Shown: positions 18,420-27,324, numbered from the stretch's first letter. The stretch is DNA of 64,000 bases from Methanobacteriota archaeon (GCA_029547605.1 JAKPPB010000063.1:62001-126000), one strand, 5' to 3'. Program-made: numbers and translations. Notes: generated by a model from the letters alone, not told the origin.

Positions 18420-18761
18420 ATGCCAGACAGAAAAAATACGCCCGTATTCCTGGTTCTCTGCCTCATTTTTATTGGGATAGCAGTCCCGGCAGCAGTCTCT
18501 GCAGAGGGACTTGTCGGTCCATGGATCTCGAGCAGCACCAGTGTCTCGGGCAATGCAGTCGTGAACGAATCTGCAAGCCTCAAGATGGTCACATATACAG
18601 GAAGTCTCCCTGTAAAGCAGGAATGGAAGTTTGAGAACACCTTCTCCCCTGTCCAGGGGAATACCTGGAGATCGGATCTCATCTTCAGGCCGACAGAGAA
18701 CACGATGACGTTCCAGTACTCGAGGTTGGGGCTTTTCTCCCCTGTATACCTCAGGGTATAA
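18420..18761 (+). CDS. Small secreted protein, unknown function
   Basis: 113 residues. The start at ATG 18420 has GGAGGA eight bases upstream. A signal peptide is clear: polar MPDRKN, hydrophobic FLVLCLIFIGIAVPA, then AVSAEG with a likely cut after VSA. The mature part (about 85 residues) is beta-rich with Ser/Thr/Asn-rich patches (WISSSTSVSGNAVVNES). No Cys or catalytic motif is seen after the signal. Not recognised; probably an extracytoplasmic protein. Confidence 0.65.
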   Translation: MPDRKNTPVFLVLCLIFIGIAVPAAVSAEGLVGPWISSSTSVSGNAVVNESASLKMVTYTGSLPVKQEWKFENTFSPVQGNTWRSDLIFRPTENTMTFQYSRLGLFSPVYLRV

Positions 18762-18892
18762 TCTTTTTCACCCCGGTCAACCCTGTTACTGTCACGGTGC
18801 ATTCCCCCTGATTTTTGGCCATTGAAAGGCACCCGCCGGATGCCGAAAGAGAAGGTTCCATGTAGGTGAGAATACCATTTTGTCCTGATGGT

Positions 18893-20266
18893 ATGATTCC
18901 CGGCGAGCGTATACACTCTCTCAACGCGCTCCCTGTGCGTTCTGGAGGATATGTCCTCTACTGGATGCAGTCTTCGCCGCGGACAGTGGGAAACCTTGCC
19001 CTGGAGTATGCTATCTGGAAGGCAAACAATCTCAAAATACCAGTCGTTGCCTGTTTCTGCATCGATCCCCTCTATCCTGAGGCAAATCTCCGCCACTATA
19101 CGTTCATGGCGGAAGGACTGGTATCAGCAGGAAGATCCCTCGAAAAGAAGCACATCCCTCTCGCGATCTTCTGGGGAGCGCCAGGAGAGAGTATCCCTGG
19201 TGCAGCCGAAGATGCGTCGATTATCGTGACCGACCGGGGATATCTCGCCCTGCACCGGACCTGGAGAAACGATCTGGCAGGGGTGGTGGACTGCTCCCTT
19301 GTGATGGTGGAGGACAACGCGGTCGTCCCCGTCGAAACTGCTTCCGGGAAGGAGGAGTGGTCGGCAGGCACCATCCGGAAGAAGATCCACCGCCATTTAA
19401 TACGTTTTCTCGAGCCAGTCAGGAGCAATCCTGTCCAATACCCATCCCCTTCTCTTGAACATGGGGGAATCCCCTTTACTGAGGCAGAAACACTGATCAG
19501 ACATGTGAAAGAGAAGAATCCGGGCCCATCGCCAATATACAGGGGAGGAGAGCACGAAGCACTCCTGCGACTTGAAAAGTTCATCGCAGGGGACCTTGCC
19601 CGGTATTCCTCGGGGCAGAACGACCCTGCCCACCCCGTCACCTCTGGGTTGAGCCCGTACATCCATTTCGGGCAGATATCTCCTTTGTATATCGCGCAGA
19701 GGGTGCTTGAATCCCGTCAGCCGGGTGCGGATGCATTTTTGGAACAGTTGATCGTAAGGCGCGAGCTCTCATTGAACTTCGTGCACTTCAACCCCCATTA
19801 CGACAGGTACGAGGGGTTGCCCGGGTGGGCCAGAAAGACACTCTCGGAGCATGCAGCTGATCCCCGGGAGTATATCTACACGGAGGCCGAGTTAGAGAAT
19901 GCCCGGACACATGACCCCTTCTGGAACGCTGCGCAGCAGGAACTCCTGGTCACTGGGAAGATGCATGGGTACATGCGGATGTACTGGGGAAAGAAAGTCC
20001 TGGAATGGACTGAGAGCCCCACCCAGGCGTACGCCATCACCCTTGCCCTGAATAACCGGTACGAACTTGATGGGAGGGACCCAAACGGCTATGCCGGAAT
20101 CGCCTGGTGCTTCGGCAAGCACGACCGTGCCTGGGGAGAACGCCCTGTCTTTGGAAAGGTCCGCTACATGAATGCAGCAGGACTCGAGAGAAAATTCAGG
20201 ATGGAGAAGTACGTGGAACGGGTCGCGGTGCTCGCGGAGGAGCATGGCCGGGGCGTCCCCAGGTGA
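18893..20266 (+). CDS. phr: Class II deoxyribodipyrimidine photolyase
   Basis: About 457 residues. MIPGERIHSLN and YVLYWMQSSPRTVGNLALEY open the antenna domain; the FAD domain has SGLSPYIHFGQISP, LIVRRELSLNFVHF and GKMHGYMRMYWGKKVLEWT, hallmarks of class II CPD photolyases such as those of Methanosarcina. It repairs UV-induced cyclobutane dimers with blue light. ATG 18893 matches the family N-terminus; GTG 18866 would add nine residues. Its 3' end overlaps the next gene by 23 bases. Confidence 0.92.
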   Translation: MIPGERIHSLNALPVRSGGYVLYWMQSSPRTVGNLALEYAIWKANNLKIPVVACFCIDPLYPEANLRHYTFMAEGLVSAGRSLEKKHIPLAIFWGAPGESIPGAAEDASIIVTDRGYLALHRTWRNDLAGVVDCSLVMVEDNAVVPVETASGKEEWSAGTIRKKIHRHLIRFLEPVRSNPVQYPSPSLEHGGIPFTEAETLIRHVKEKNPGPSPIYRGGEHEALLRLEKFIAGDLARYSSGQNDPAHPVTSGLSPYIHFGQISPLYIAQRVLESRQPGADAFLEQLIVRRELSLNFVHFNPHYDRYEGLPGWARKTLSEHAADPREYIYTEAELENARTHDPFWNAAQQELLVTGKMHGYMRMYWGKKVLEWTESPTQAYAITLALNNRYELDGRDPNGYAGIAWCFGKHDRAWGERPVFGKVRYMNAAGLERKFRMEKYVERVAVLAEEHGRGVPR

Positions 20267-21092
20267 ACAGGCAGAGGTGCTCTCTCAAAGGGAGGTCGCG
20301 GAGTTCCAAGAGAAGGTATACCGGTTTTACCGGGTATTCAGGAGGGATCTCCCCTGGAGAAACACGCATGATGCATATTCCATCTTTGTCTCGGAGATGA
20401 TGCTTCAGCAGACCCAGGTTGAGCGTGTTCTTGAGCGTTATTCCCGTTTCATTGTCCGTTTCCCTGACTTTTCAACGCTCGCAGAGGCCCCGTTCCCCGA
20501 AGTGCTCGGGGAGTGGAAGGGGCTTGGGTATAACAGGAGGGCAATTTTCCTGCACCGAATCGCCCGTCTTGTGATTGATGAATACGAGGGCCGCCTCCCG
20601 GATGATGAGACAACCCTCATGTCATTCCCTGGGATCGGAGAAGCCACGGCGGCATCCCTCGTGGCATTCGTCTTCAACAGGCCGTCGATCGTGATAGAGA
20701 CCAATGTAAGGAGGGTTTTTCTCCATCACTTCTTCGAGGGGCAAAGCGGGGTCAAGGACACCGAGATCCGGCCCTTCGTTGCCGTAACCTGTGATCGTGA
20801 GAGTCCGCGGGAATGGTACTATGCGCTGATGGACCTTGGAAGCGCGCTCAAAAAACAGATCCCGAACCCCAACCGCCGAAGTGCTCATTACCGGAAACAG
20901 GCCCCCTTTGAAGGCTCGGACAGGATGGTAAGGGGGAGGATCCTCGGCATCCTGGTCAGGGACGGGGAGGTCAGGGAATCGGACCTCCCGCTGAAACTCG
21001 GAATCGACCCACAGAGGGCGGAGGCAATCCTTGCGACTCTTGAAAAGGAGGGCTTTCTTAAAAGAGAAGGCGAAAGAGCAGTCCTCCTTTGA
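20244..21092 (+). CDS. MutY-like HhH-GPD adenine glycosylase lacking the Fe-S cluster
   Basis: 282 residues. RDLPWRNTHDAYSIFVSEMM plus LQQTQV, with Glu51 aligned to the catalytic Glu of MutY, and helix-hairpin-helix FPGIGEATAASL (128-139). The position of the catalytic Asp reads IETNVRRV, i.e. Glu152 in place of Asp. The four-Cys loop that binds [4Fe-4S] in classic MutY is absent; the segment after LGSALKKQIPNPNRRSAHY has no Cys. A winged-helix-like tail (EKEGFLKREGERAVLL) replaces the 8-oxoG recognition domain. It may be a cluster-less A/G glycosylase or a related base excision enzyme. ATG 20244 has GGAGGA upstream and overlaps phr. Confidence 0.8.
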   Translation: MAGASPGEQAEVLSQREVAEFQEKVYRFYRVFRRDLPWRNTHDAYSIFVSEMMLQQTQVERVLERYSRFIVRFPDFSTLAEAPFPEVLGEWKGLGYNRRAIFLHRIARLVIDEYEGRLPDDETTLMSFPGIGEATAASLVAFVFNRPSIVIETNVRRVFLHHFFEGQSGVKDTEIRPFVAVTCDRESPREWYYALMDLGSALKKQIPNPNRRSAHYRKQAPFEGSDRMVRGRILGILVRDGEVRESDLPLKLGIDPQRAEAILATLEKEGFLKREGERAVLL

Positions 21093-21125
21093 ACCCTCTC
21101 CTCCCCTCGCGCCCCCTCTGCCCTG

Positions 21126-21305
21126 CTAACCCCGGAGGTAATATCCGATTACCATCAGCAGCAGGCCGCAATAGAACATGATCGCCCAGGGCCACGAGAA
21201 ACCGAGGTCGATAGTCGAGAACCCCTTGAGATCCTGGATAAGGAGCAGGATAAAGCCGGCTGCGAAACATATCAGGCTGATCTGCTTTTTGACGTTCTTC
21301 TCCAT
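21126..21305 (-). CDS. Small two-helix membrane protein
   Basis: 59 residues. The preferred ATG at 21305 has AGGAGA seven bases upstream. A short basic N-terminus (MEKNVKKQ) is followed by hydrophobic ISLICFAAGFILLLI and, after a polar turn, PWAIMFYCGLLLMVIGYYL ending in RG. Predicted as two transmembrane helices. Not recognised; it stands alone between the glycosylase gene and cbiE. Confidence 0.6.
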   Translation of the reverse strand: MEKNVKKQISLICFAAGFILLLIQDLKGFSTIDLGFSWPWAIMFYCGLLLMVIGYYLRG

Positions 21306-21455
21306 AGAAAATCTCCTGTATGGACAGTGTCCTGTATTGAGATATGAGGTAGTTGGATATATTCCTCTTGTGGAAAATCCTGCCAGACCCCGGGAATTGT
21401 CCAAGGAAGGGGAACTTTTTTCGACGCCTTCGCACTTTGGTGGAAAAGGGTTTAT

Positions 21456-22055
21456 TCAGCGGCTCCTTCTCACTGCACCTGGGTTGACCAGGAGGACAAA
21501 GAGTTCACTGCAGGGCAAAGGGGGGTCATCGGGTGTCCCGGTTATCACCCGCTCTTCGGGGTATCCAAGCTGCTCGCAGAGGGTGATGGTCAGTCCGGGC
21601 GGGGGTGGCAGAAAGTGCCGGGCGAGGCGCGTAACTTCAAACCCGGGGTCAGCCAGGAGGAAGACTGTCTTTCCCCTGGAAACCTCCGCTACGGTATCCC
21701 GGATTGCCGCATCATGGTCCCGCCCATGGGCCGCCACGACAGAGATTTGGACCATCGGTATATGGAGGCGGGCAAGAGTGACCTGAAGGGATGAGATGCC
21801 GGGAATCACCTCTCCTTCAAGGTACCCAAGACCTGCGAGCATGGGGTCACCGGTAGAGAGGACGACTGCGCCTTCCGGAAGTGTCCGGAGAGCCCGATAG
21901 TCCTCGATCTCCCTGACGGTGCATTCTTTGGAGATGTACATTCTCGCGAGATCGATGGCCCTGTGGGAACCGTATACGAGGGACGCGCGGGATATTGTTG
22001 CGATCGCTTCTTCCGTGAGCATCCCGGGCCCGCAGCCCACTCCGACGATCTTCAT
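21456..22055 (-). CDS. cbiE: Cobalt-precorrin-7 (C5)-methyltransferase CbiE
   Basis: 199 residues of the tetrapyrrole methylase fold: IVGVGCGPGMLTEEAIATI at the N-terminus, VLSTGDPMLAG and VIPGISSLQVTLARLHI. CbiE methylates C5 of the corrin ring in the anaerobic cobalamin route, working with CbiT, which is a separate gene here. It is the last gene of the cbi operon and its ATG overlaps the cbiD stop by four bases. Confidence 0.87.
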   Translation of the reverse strand: MKIVGVGCGPGMLTEEAIATISRASLVYGSHRAIDLARMYISKECTVREIEDYRALRTLPEGAVVLSTGDPMLAGLGYLEGEVIPGISSLQVTLARLHIPMVQISVVAAHGRDHDAAIRDTVAEVSRGKTVFLLADPGFEVTRLARHFLPPPPGLTITLCEQLGYPEERVITGTPDDPPLPCSELFVLLVNPGAVRRSR

Positions 22056-23095
22056 CCACTATCCCCCAGCACATCTCCCTGGCGGGAGAGCACAATTACC
22101 CGGAGGCCGGGATATTGAATCCTGGATCTCATGAAAACACCTTCAAGGAGGCGGTCGAAGCCGGGCCTGCCAGAGAGTTCCTCTACCGTCGCGCACCCTG
22201 TCCCTTCGAGGATCTCTGGGTCAAGGAATTTCAGGAGCAGTCCCGGGAGGCCGCAGAGGATCACCTCCCCCCTGGCACGCTCCACGGCTTCCCGAATTTT
22301 TGCCCCGGCGAGCACCACGTCGTGTTCGGGGAACAGGAGCCGGGAATAACGAAGGCCAAGTCTCCCGGTAGTGATCACCAGGCGGTCTGCACTCTCCACT
22401 CTCTCAAGCATCGATTCTGTGAGGTGATCGTCCCACGGCTCGACAAGCCCTGTGGTCCCGAGCACCGATATTCCCGAAAGGATGCCAAGCCTTGGGTTCA
22501 GTGTCTTTGCCGCAACGATCTCCCCTTTTGGGACAGAGAGAGAGACCTCAACAGCAGAGAGGCCGATCTCCCTGGCCGCGCTGTCAATCGCATCCATAAT
22601 GCACTGGAGGGCAGCCCTGCTGATTGCAGGCTCCCCTGCCCTGTTCCGGGAAGTGTCCCGGGCAAACCGGCCGATCCCGGTCCCTGCAAGGAGGACGATA
22701 CCCTGGTCAATAGGTCTTGCATCCGCAGAGAACGTCACTCCTGCAGTGGCATCTCCAGGGTAGTCTCCGGCAAATTTCTCAGCTTCGGCATGTCCTCGCA
22801 CACCGCAGGCGGGGACAGCGACAAGGAGGCCGCAGGGGATGTGGATCTGCACCTCTTGCACGGGCCCGCGAAGGGAGAGAATGGCCGCGCTGCACGCCGC
22901 CGCTGCAGTCGTGCCTGTGGTAAATCCCCTCCTCAATACGCGCCCGCCGGACGTGAGCACCCCAAGGCCGGACGAAGCGAGCTGTCTCAATTCAGGGTCC
23001 TCGCAGGCACTCACCCACTCCACAGGATAGGTGAATCCGGTCACGGGGTCGGTGATGGTCGTTCCCTCAGGGTCAGGTCGGGTGCTCTTCGGCAT
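22052..23095 (-). CDS. cbiD: Cobalt-precorrin-5B (C1)-methyltransferase CbiD
   Basis: About 347 residues. RRGFTTGTTAAAACSAAILS is the conserved N-terminal CbiD segment; later GTGIGRFA, VPKGEIVAAKTLNPRLGILS and GTTGLVEPW follow. CbiD methylates C1 during ring contraction in anaerobic corrin synthesis. ATG 23095 gives MPKSTRPDPEGTTITDP; an upstream TTG (23131) would lie deeper in cbiC. The first 23 bases overlap the cbiC 3' end. Confidence 0.88.
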   Translation of the reverse strand: MPKSTRPDPEGTTITDPVTGFTYPVEWVSACEDPELRQLASSGLGVLTSGGRVLRRGFTTGTTAAAACSAAILSLRGPVQEVQIHIPCGLLVAVPACGVRGHAEAEKFAGDYPGDATAGVTFSADARPIDQGIVLLAGTGIGRFARDTSRNRAGEPAISRAALQCIMDAIDSAAREIGLSAVEVSLSVPKGEIVAAKTLNPRLGILSGISVLGTTGLVEPWDDHLTESMLERVESADRLVITTGRLGLRYSRLLFPEHDVVLAGAKIREAVERARGEVILCGLPGLLLKFLDPEILEGTGCATVEELSGRPGFDRLLEGVFMRSRIQYPGLRVIVLSRQGDVLGDSG

Positions 23096-23735
23096 GGATG
23101 GTGATGATCTCGTTGATGGCCGCGACGGCAACGGGGGTACCTCCCCTGGTCCCGACGTTTGAGATCGAGGGTACAGGCAGTGTTCTCAGCAGTTCCTTTG
23201 ATTCGGCGGCATTCACGAACCCGACAGGTGTGCCCACCACAAGGGAGGGCTTTTTCCCTTCCCTTATGAGGTCGCAGAGCGAGAGGAGGGCTGACGGAGC
23301 GTTTCCTATCACCACCACTGCGCCGTCGATCTTCTCCCCGAGGGCAAGGATACCTGCCCTCGATCGGGTGATCCCTTTTTCAGCAGCGAGACCTGCATGG
23401 TCGAGGGCGCATATGATCTCGCTTTTATGCCCCTTCTTCTGGATCCCGACCTGCACCATGCGGATATCGGTGATGATGGGAGCCTGATGTTCCAGGGCAC
23501 GGAGCCCGGCAGGAATAGGATCCCCCACGAACCTGATGAGCGAAGCCATTGAAAAGTCTCCGACTGCAATGGAGCAGCGCTGTCGCACCCTGTCCTCGTA
23601 ATCGTGGTCCCCGATGGTCTTTCTCGCAAGTTTCCTGCTCGTCTCCGAAATCTGGTGGGCCTCTTTTGTGGTGGCCCCAAGGTCAGTATAGGTATTTCCT
23701 GTGGTATCCCCGCGGGGTGATGATCCCTCTTGCAT
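23073..23735 (-). CDS. cbiC: Precorrin-8X methylmutase CbiC
   Basis: About 220 residues. Segments EAHQISETSRKLAR, DYEDRVRQRCSIAVGDFSMA, IITDIRMVQVGI and SISNVGTRGGTPVAVAAINE fit the CbiC/CobH family, which moves a methyl from C11 to C12 to give cobyrinate. The ATG at 23735 has an excellent GGAAGGAGGGATC site, which lies inside the cbiH coding sequence; the two genes overlap by 53 bases. Confidence 0.88.
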   Translation of the reverse strand: MQEGSSPRGDTTGNTYTDLGATTKEAHQISETSRKLARKTIGDHDYEDRVRQRCSIAVGDFSMASLIRFVGDPIPAGLRALEHQAPIITDIRMVQVGIQKKGHKSEIICALDHAGLAAEKGITRSRAGILALGEKIDGAVVVIGNAPSALLSLCDLIREGKKPSLVVGTPVGFVNAAESKELLRTLPVPSISNVGTRGGTPVAVAAINEIITIHAEEHPT

Positions 23736-24465
23736 GCGATCCCTCCTTCCAAATCCTGCTTTCTCTTCCTCCCACAATCACAGAGCTGTGCATATCCACC
23801 CGTTTTTCGATCGTGGCTACCTGCCCAAGCGTTGTAATGACTATCTCCTCGCCATCCCGGTAGGCATTCTTTACCAGTCCGAGGGGAGTCGAGGGATCCC
23901 TGTGGGAGGCGGCAATCTCCATTGCACGGGCAAAGTTGTAAGGGCGGCCCCTGCTCCTGGGATTGTAAAGCACGACAGGTACCCCCATGGCAAATGCATG
24001 CTCGAGTCGCTCCTCGATCACCTCGATGGGCGTCAGGAGGTCCGAGAGGCTGACGACGACAAAGTCACCGGAGAGCGGAGACCCGAGCCTTGATGCTGCA
24101 GCTGTCGCGGCGGTGACGCCAGGTATCACTTCGATCCTTGCAACCGAGCCAGAACGTTCTGCGACTTCGAGGACAATGCTGGCCATCCCATAGACACCGG
24201 GATCTCCTCCGCTGACCATGGCCACCACGTGATCCTGTGCCAGGGCGACTGCCTCCCTCGCCCGCTCCACCTCTTTTCCCATGCTGCTCCGGATCACATT
24301 CTTTCCTTCGAGAAGGGCTGACAGGGGCGTCAGGTACGAGTCGTTCCCGAGAACGTACTCCGCATCGCGTATAGCCTGGAGCGCTCTTCCGGTCATCTGT
24401 TCCGGTGAACCGGGACCCGAACCCACGATGTAAAGGACGCCCCGCCCATCACCGTGCGATGGCAA
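23683..24465 (-). CDS. cbiH: Precorrin-3B C17-methyltransferase CbiH
   Basis: 260 residues with the SAM-binding N-terminus LYIVGSGPGSPEQMTGRALQ, VSGGDPGVYGMA and IPGVTAATAAASRLGSPLS, then VLYNPRSRGRPYNFARAMEI. CbiH catalyses C17 methylation and ring contraction. The protein extends 53 bases into cbiC in another frame. The start overlaps cbiG by 17 bases. Confidence 0.88.
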   Translation of the reverse strand: MPSHGDGRGVLYIVGSGPGSPEQMTGRALQAIRDAEYVLGNDSYLTPLSALLEGKNVIRSSMGKEVERAREAVALAQDHVVAMVSGGDPGVYGMASIVLEVAERSGSVARIEVIPGVTAATAAASRLGSPLSGDFVVVSLSDLLTPIEVIEERLEHAFAMGVPVVLYNPRSRGRPYNFARAMEIAASHRDPSTPLGLVKNAYRDGEEIVITTLGQVATIEKRVDMHSSVIVGGRESRIWKEGSHARGIITPRGYHRKYLY

Positions 24466-25318
24466 TGGTCACCTCTCCGTATACAGTCTTTCTCATCACG
24501 AGCTCCTTTCTCTTTGAAGCCGCCAGGGCCGCAGGTTCCGCCACTCCCGCGAGGCCCACTTTCCCGGCACGGGAGGGGGACTGCGGGGGGTACCTTGCGA
24601 GTACTTCGTCGTCAAGGTAGATGAGGGTCCCGCGAAGGGCCCTCACCCCCTCGACTATTCCCGGCTCGCAGGCTTTTTTCGCGGTAGTGGCATAGACGCT
24701 CACTTCATCGGCCGATATTCCGGATAACTCGAGGGCCTTCCTGACCGCATCCTCGACCTCTTTTGCGGAAGTGCCCCTGCGGCAGCCAAGCCCGACTGCA
24801 AACTCGCCGTCCCTTGAAAGGAGCGCAACGCCGGGCCCCGCGATGACAATGGCCGGGCCGGACACGACATGCACCGGGACTTCCCCATCAAGGAGTGCCG
24901 AATTGACTGAAACGGTGGAAGCATGGTTCAGGACACGGCACCCTTCCCTGGCGGCGACCACTTCCACGGCAGCCTTTCCTTCACGTTCCGTGGCGGTCGT
25001 GATTACCGCAGTAAGCCCCAGGCCGGCGAGTTCCCTTGCAATGTCGTTGGCACCGTGGTGCCCACCAGCCAGGGGAACTGCGAAAGAGAGACCAGGGTCA
25101 ACTACAACGACCGCGGGGTCAATCCACTTATCTTTGAGGAGTGGGGCGATTGCCCGGACTGCAATCCCTGATGCCATCACCGCGACAATGGCGTCCGAGC
25201 GGGAGAATGCAAGGGAAAAAGCATCTTCCGAGTAGCGGATCAGGTCTGCGTGCAGGAACTCGGCAACCTTCCTCCCTGCGTCTTCGAACCGTTCCAGGGC
25301 GATGACTGTCCTGTTCAT
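24449..25318 (-). CDS. cbiG: Cobalt-precorrin-5A hydrolase CbiG
   Basis: 289 residues. The N-terminal and central CbiG domains show VAVMASGIAVRAIAPLLKDK, PLAGGHHGANDIARELA, and the C-terminal domain has VGLGCRRGTSAKEVEDAVRK and TTAKKACEPGIVE. CbiG opens the delta-lactone and releases acetaldehyde in the anaerobic pathway. It overlaps cbiF by four bases. Confidence 0.88.
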   Translation of the reverse strand: MNRTVIALERFEDAGRKVAEFLHADLIRYSEDAFSLAFSRSDAIVAVMASGIAVRAIAPLLKDKWIDPAVVVVDPGLSFAVPLAGGHHGANDIARELAGLGLTAVITTATEREGKAAVEVVAAREGCRVLNHASTVSVNSALLDGEVPVHVVSGPAIVIAGPGVALLSRDGEFAVGLGCRRGTSAKEVEDAVRKALELSGISADEVSVYATTAKKACEPGIVEGVRALRGTLIYLDDEVLARYPPQSPSRAGKVGLAGVAEPAALAASKRKELVMRKTVYGEVTIAIAR

Positions 25319-26031
25319 GAGTAGAGTTGAGACCTGTGGTGACCGGAGTGGACGGGGTCAAGTACCCCACCGATGAGAAGAAGTGCCGTCTTCTCGATAC
25401 CTGCTGCTCTTGCCTTCGCTGCGATGTCTGACACGGTCCCCCTCACCACCTTCTGGTCTGGCCAGCTGGCGTGGTACACGACCGCGGCAGGCGTTTCCCG
25501 CGGGCACGCGACCCGCGAAGTGATCTCCTCCAGGTGGGCACTTCCAAGGAAGAAGACCATGGTGGCTTTGTGGGTGGACAGAGTGGGGATCTCATCCTGT
25601 TCGAGAGTGGCACCTGCCGGGCGGGTGACGATCACGCTCTCCGCGACACCTCCGAGAGTGAGCTGTACACGGAGAGCGGCGGCGGCAGCAAAGAGGGACG
25701 AGACGCCGGGGACCACCTCGTAATCGATCCCTTCCCGCGAGAGGCCCTGCATCTGCTCCACAATGGCCCCATAGAGCGCCGGGTCGCCGGAGTGGAGTCT
25801 CACCACGCTGGCGCCGCCTCGGGCGTGCAGGACCATGGCGTCCACGATCTCCTCAAGTTTCATCCCGTAACTGTCAAGTTTGATCCCTGCATGAGATCGC
25901 GCCACCAGTTCCGGGTTCACGAGAGATCCAGTATATACGAGGACATCGGCCTCTTCGAGGAGCCGGAGGCCCCTGACGGTGATAAGATCGGGGTCGCCCG
26001 GTCCTGCGCCGACGAAGAAGACCTTTGGCAT
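25315..26031 (-). CDS. cbiF: Cobalt-precorrin-4 C11-methyltransferase CbiF
   Basis: 238 residues. FVGAGPGDPDLITVRGLRLL, VRLHSGDPALYGAIVEQM and YEVVPGVSSLFAAAAAL are the SAM-binding loops of CbiF/CobM, which methylates C11. ATG 26031 follows the cbiL stop by one base, in a tightly packed operon. Confidence 0.9.
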   Translation of the reverse strand: MPKVFFVGAGPGDPDLITVRGLRLLEEADVLVYTGSLVNPELVARSHAGIKLDSYGMKLEEIVDAMVLHARGGASVVRLHSGDPALYGAIVEQMQGLSREGIDYEVVPGVSSLFAAAAALRVQLTLGGVAESVIVTRPAGATLEQDEIPTLSTHKATMVFFLGSAHLEEITSRVACPRETPAAVVYHASWPDQKVVRGTVSDIAAKARAAGIEKTALLLIGGVLDPVHSGHHRSQLYS

Positions 26032-26032
26032 C

Positions 26033-26638
26033 TCACCGCCCCGCGTACATGATGCTCAGGTAATCGCAGGTCTCTGGCAGTTCGGCGTCCCGGCAGATGC
26101 GCATGTCCGGGAGGTACATCCGTTCGACGAGGACGAACCTGCTAAAACCCTCTTTCCGGAGTCTTTCGGCCATCTCCTTCGGTCTTTTGACCTTGAGGAG
26201 TATCCGGCAGCGTGGCTCGCCCCGGTCTGTGACGATAAACCCTTCGGAGAGTGCAATCCCGGCGGCAGCTGCAAAGGCGGTGATCGCACTGATCCCTGGT
26301 TCTGTTCGGCATGGGATTTCGGGGTAGCGCTGCGCCATCACCTCAGAGAGGCGGGTGAACGTCGAGAAGAAATTTGGGTCCCCGATGAGCGCAAGGACGG
26401 CGGTCCGCGTTGCAGCCACCTTTGCGATCCTGTCCGCATTCTTCTCCATGCAGGAACGGATCCTGTCCTCGTCCCCGGTCATCGGAAAGTCGAGCACCTC
26501 CGCGTCCCGGTAAGGAGCGACGAGGGTCTTTGCCAGCCTCCCGGGGACAAAGACAACGTCAGCTTCCCTGAGAAGGCGGACGGCCCGCAGCGTGAGGAGC
26601 TCCGGGTCTCCCGGACCGAGCCCGAGCCCTACGAGCAC
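26033..26638 (-). CDS. cbiL: Precorrin-2 C20-methyltransferase CbiL
   Basis: About 201 residues. GLGLGPGDPELLTLRAVRLL, VLALIGDPNFFSTFTRLSEV and TEPGISAITAFAAAAGIAL identify a CbiL/CobI-type methylase acting at C20. The start is taken as GTG 26638 with GGGGGTG just upstream, overlapping cbiT by ten bases. The frame stays open for 140 codons upstream but that part is antisense-like, out-of-frame cbiT and not coding. Confidence 0.86.
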   Translation of the reverse strand: MLVGLGLGPGDPELLTLRAVRLLREADVVFVPGRLAKTLVAPYRDAEVLDFPMTGDEDRIRSCMEKNADRIAKVAATRTAVLALIGDPNFFSTFTRLSEVMAQRYPEIPCRTEPGISAITAFAAAAGIALSEGFIVTDRGEPRCRILLKVKRPKEMAERLRKEGFSRFVLVERMYLPDMRICRDAELPETCDYLSIMYAGR

Positions 26639-27162
26639 CCGGCAGCACCCCCAACGATGACGGCGACAGGGTGGGCCGGTTTCCACATGTGGCCGGCCCC
26701 AAGGGGGCTCGCGTGCGAGATCTGCACCAGGACCGCCTCGCGGAACACCCCTAGGTCCCGCAAGACGGTAATGGCAGTATTGATGGTGTCGATCTTCACC
26801 GCATTTATGACAATCGATCGCACATCCATCCCAACCAGCAGGTGCAGGATTCGGCCCATGTCGCGGGAACCTCCCAGGAATACGGCGTCCGGGCGGGGGA
26901 GCGTGGGGATGAGGTCGACCGCGTTCCCCTCGATAAACACGATGTTTTCCACGCCCGCACGCTTTGCCTCGTTTCGGGCATACTCTATGGCTTCTCTTCT
27001 GATGTCGATGGCGCACACGCTCCCTGCCTGCCGTGCGGCGTGGATCGAGACCTTTCCCGTGCCGCAACCGATGTCCATGAACCGGTCTCCGGGACGTAGG
27101 CCAAGCTTGAAGAGCGAGACTGCCATCACCTCGTCCTTCGTAGGTCCGCCGGGAAGGCTCAT
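26629..27162 (-). CDS. cbiT: Cobalt-precorrin-6B C15-methyltransferase (decarboxylating) CbiT
   Basis: 177 residues with a class I SAM fold: FMDIGCGTGKVSIHAARQ, then AIDIRREAIEYARNEAKR. GGPTKDEVMAVSLFKLGLRP at the N-terminus is typical of CbiT. It methylates C15 and decarboxylates the C12 side chain. It is the first gene of the cbi operon and is preceded by GGTAGGTGATT as ribosome site. Confidence 0.88.
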   Translation of the reverse strand: MSLPGGPTKDEVMAVSLFKLGLRPGDRFMDIGCGTGKVSIHAARQAGSVCAIDIRREAIEYARNEAKRAGVENIVFIEGNAVDLIPTLPRPDAVFLGGSRDMGRILHLLVGMDVRSIVINAVKIDTINTAITVLRDLGVFREAVLVQISHASPLGAGHMWKPAHPVAVIVGGAAGCS

Positions 27163-27324
27163 TTCGTAATCACCTACCTGATGCGTCCTCGAGGAGTATT
27201 AATGCTTGTATTTTTTGAAAAATGAAGGGTATTGAAGGCCGGATTGGAATGCAGCAGCAGGTACGAGGCCCGTTAATACAAGAGTTGCGGGGAAAGTGAC
27301 CTTCATCCCATCGAGAGCGGGCTC
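27163..27324 (-). promoter_or_regulatory. Probable promoter and leader of the cbi operon
   Basis: 162 bases between cobA and cbiT. On the minus strand AAAAAATACAAG (about 27208-27219) and GCATTAATAC (about 27198-27207) are AT-rich TATA candidates upstream of the cbiT ATG. The leader is too short and lacks the conserved B12-box for a cobalamin riboswitch. No hemD-like gene is present here. Confidence 0.45.

Noticed and set aside
26639-27067. N-terminal extension of the cbiL frame
   Set aside because: It lies wholly inside cbiT in another frame and is Arg/Gly/Pro-rich shadow sequence; the CbiL family begins at the GLGLGPGD motif.
27163-27324. Cobalamin riboswitch upstream of cbiT
   Set aside because: Only about 160 bases, no B12-box or long-range fold recognisable, and such riboswitches are not expected in methanogens.
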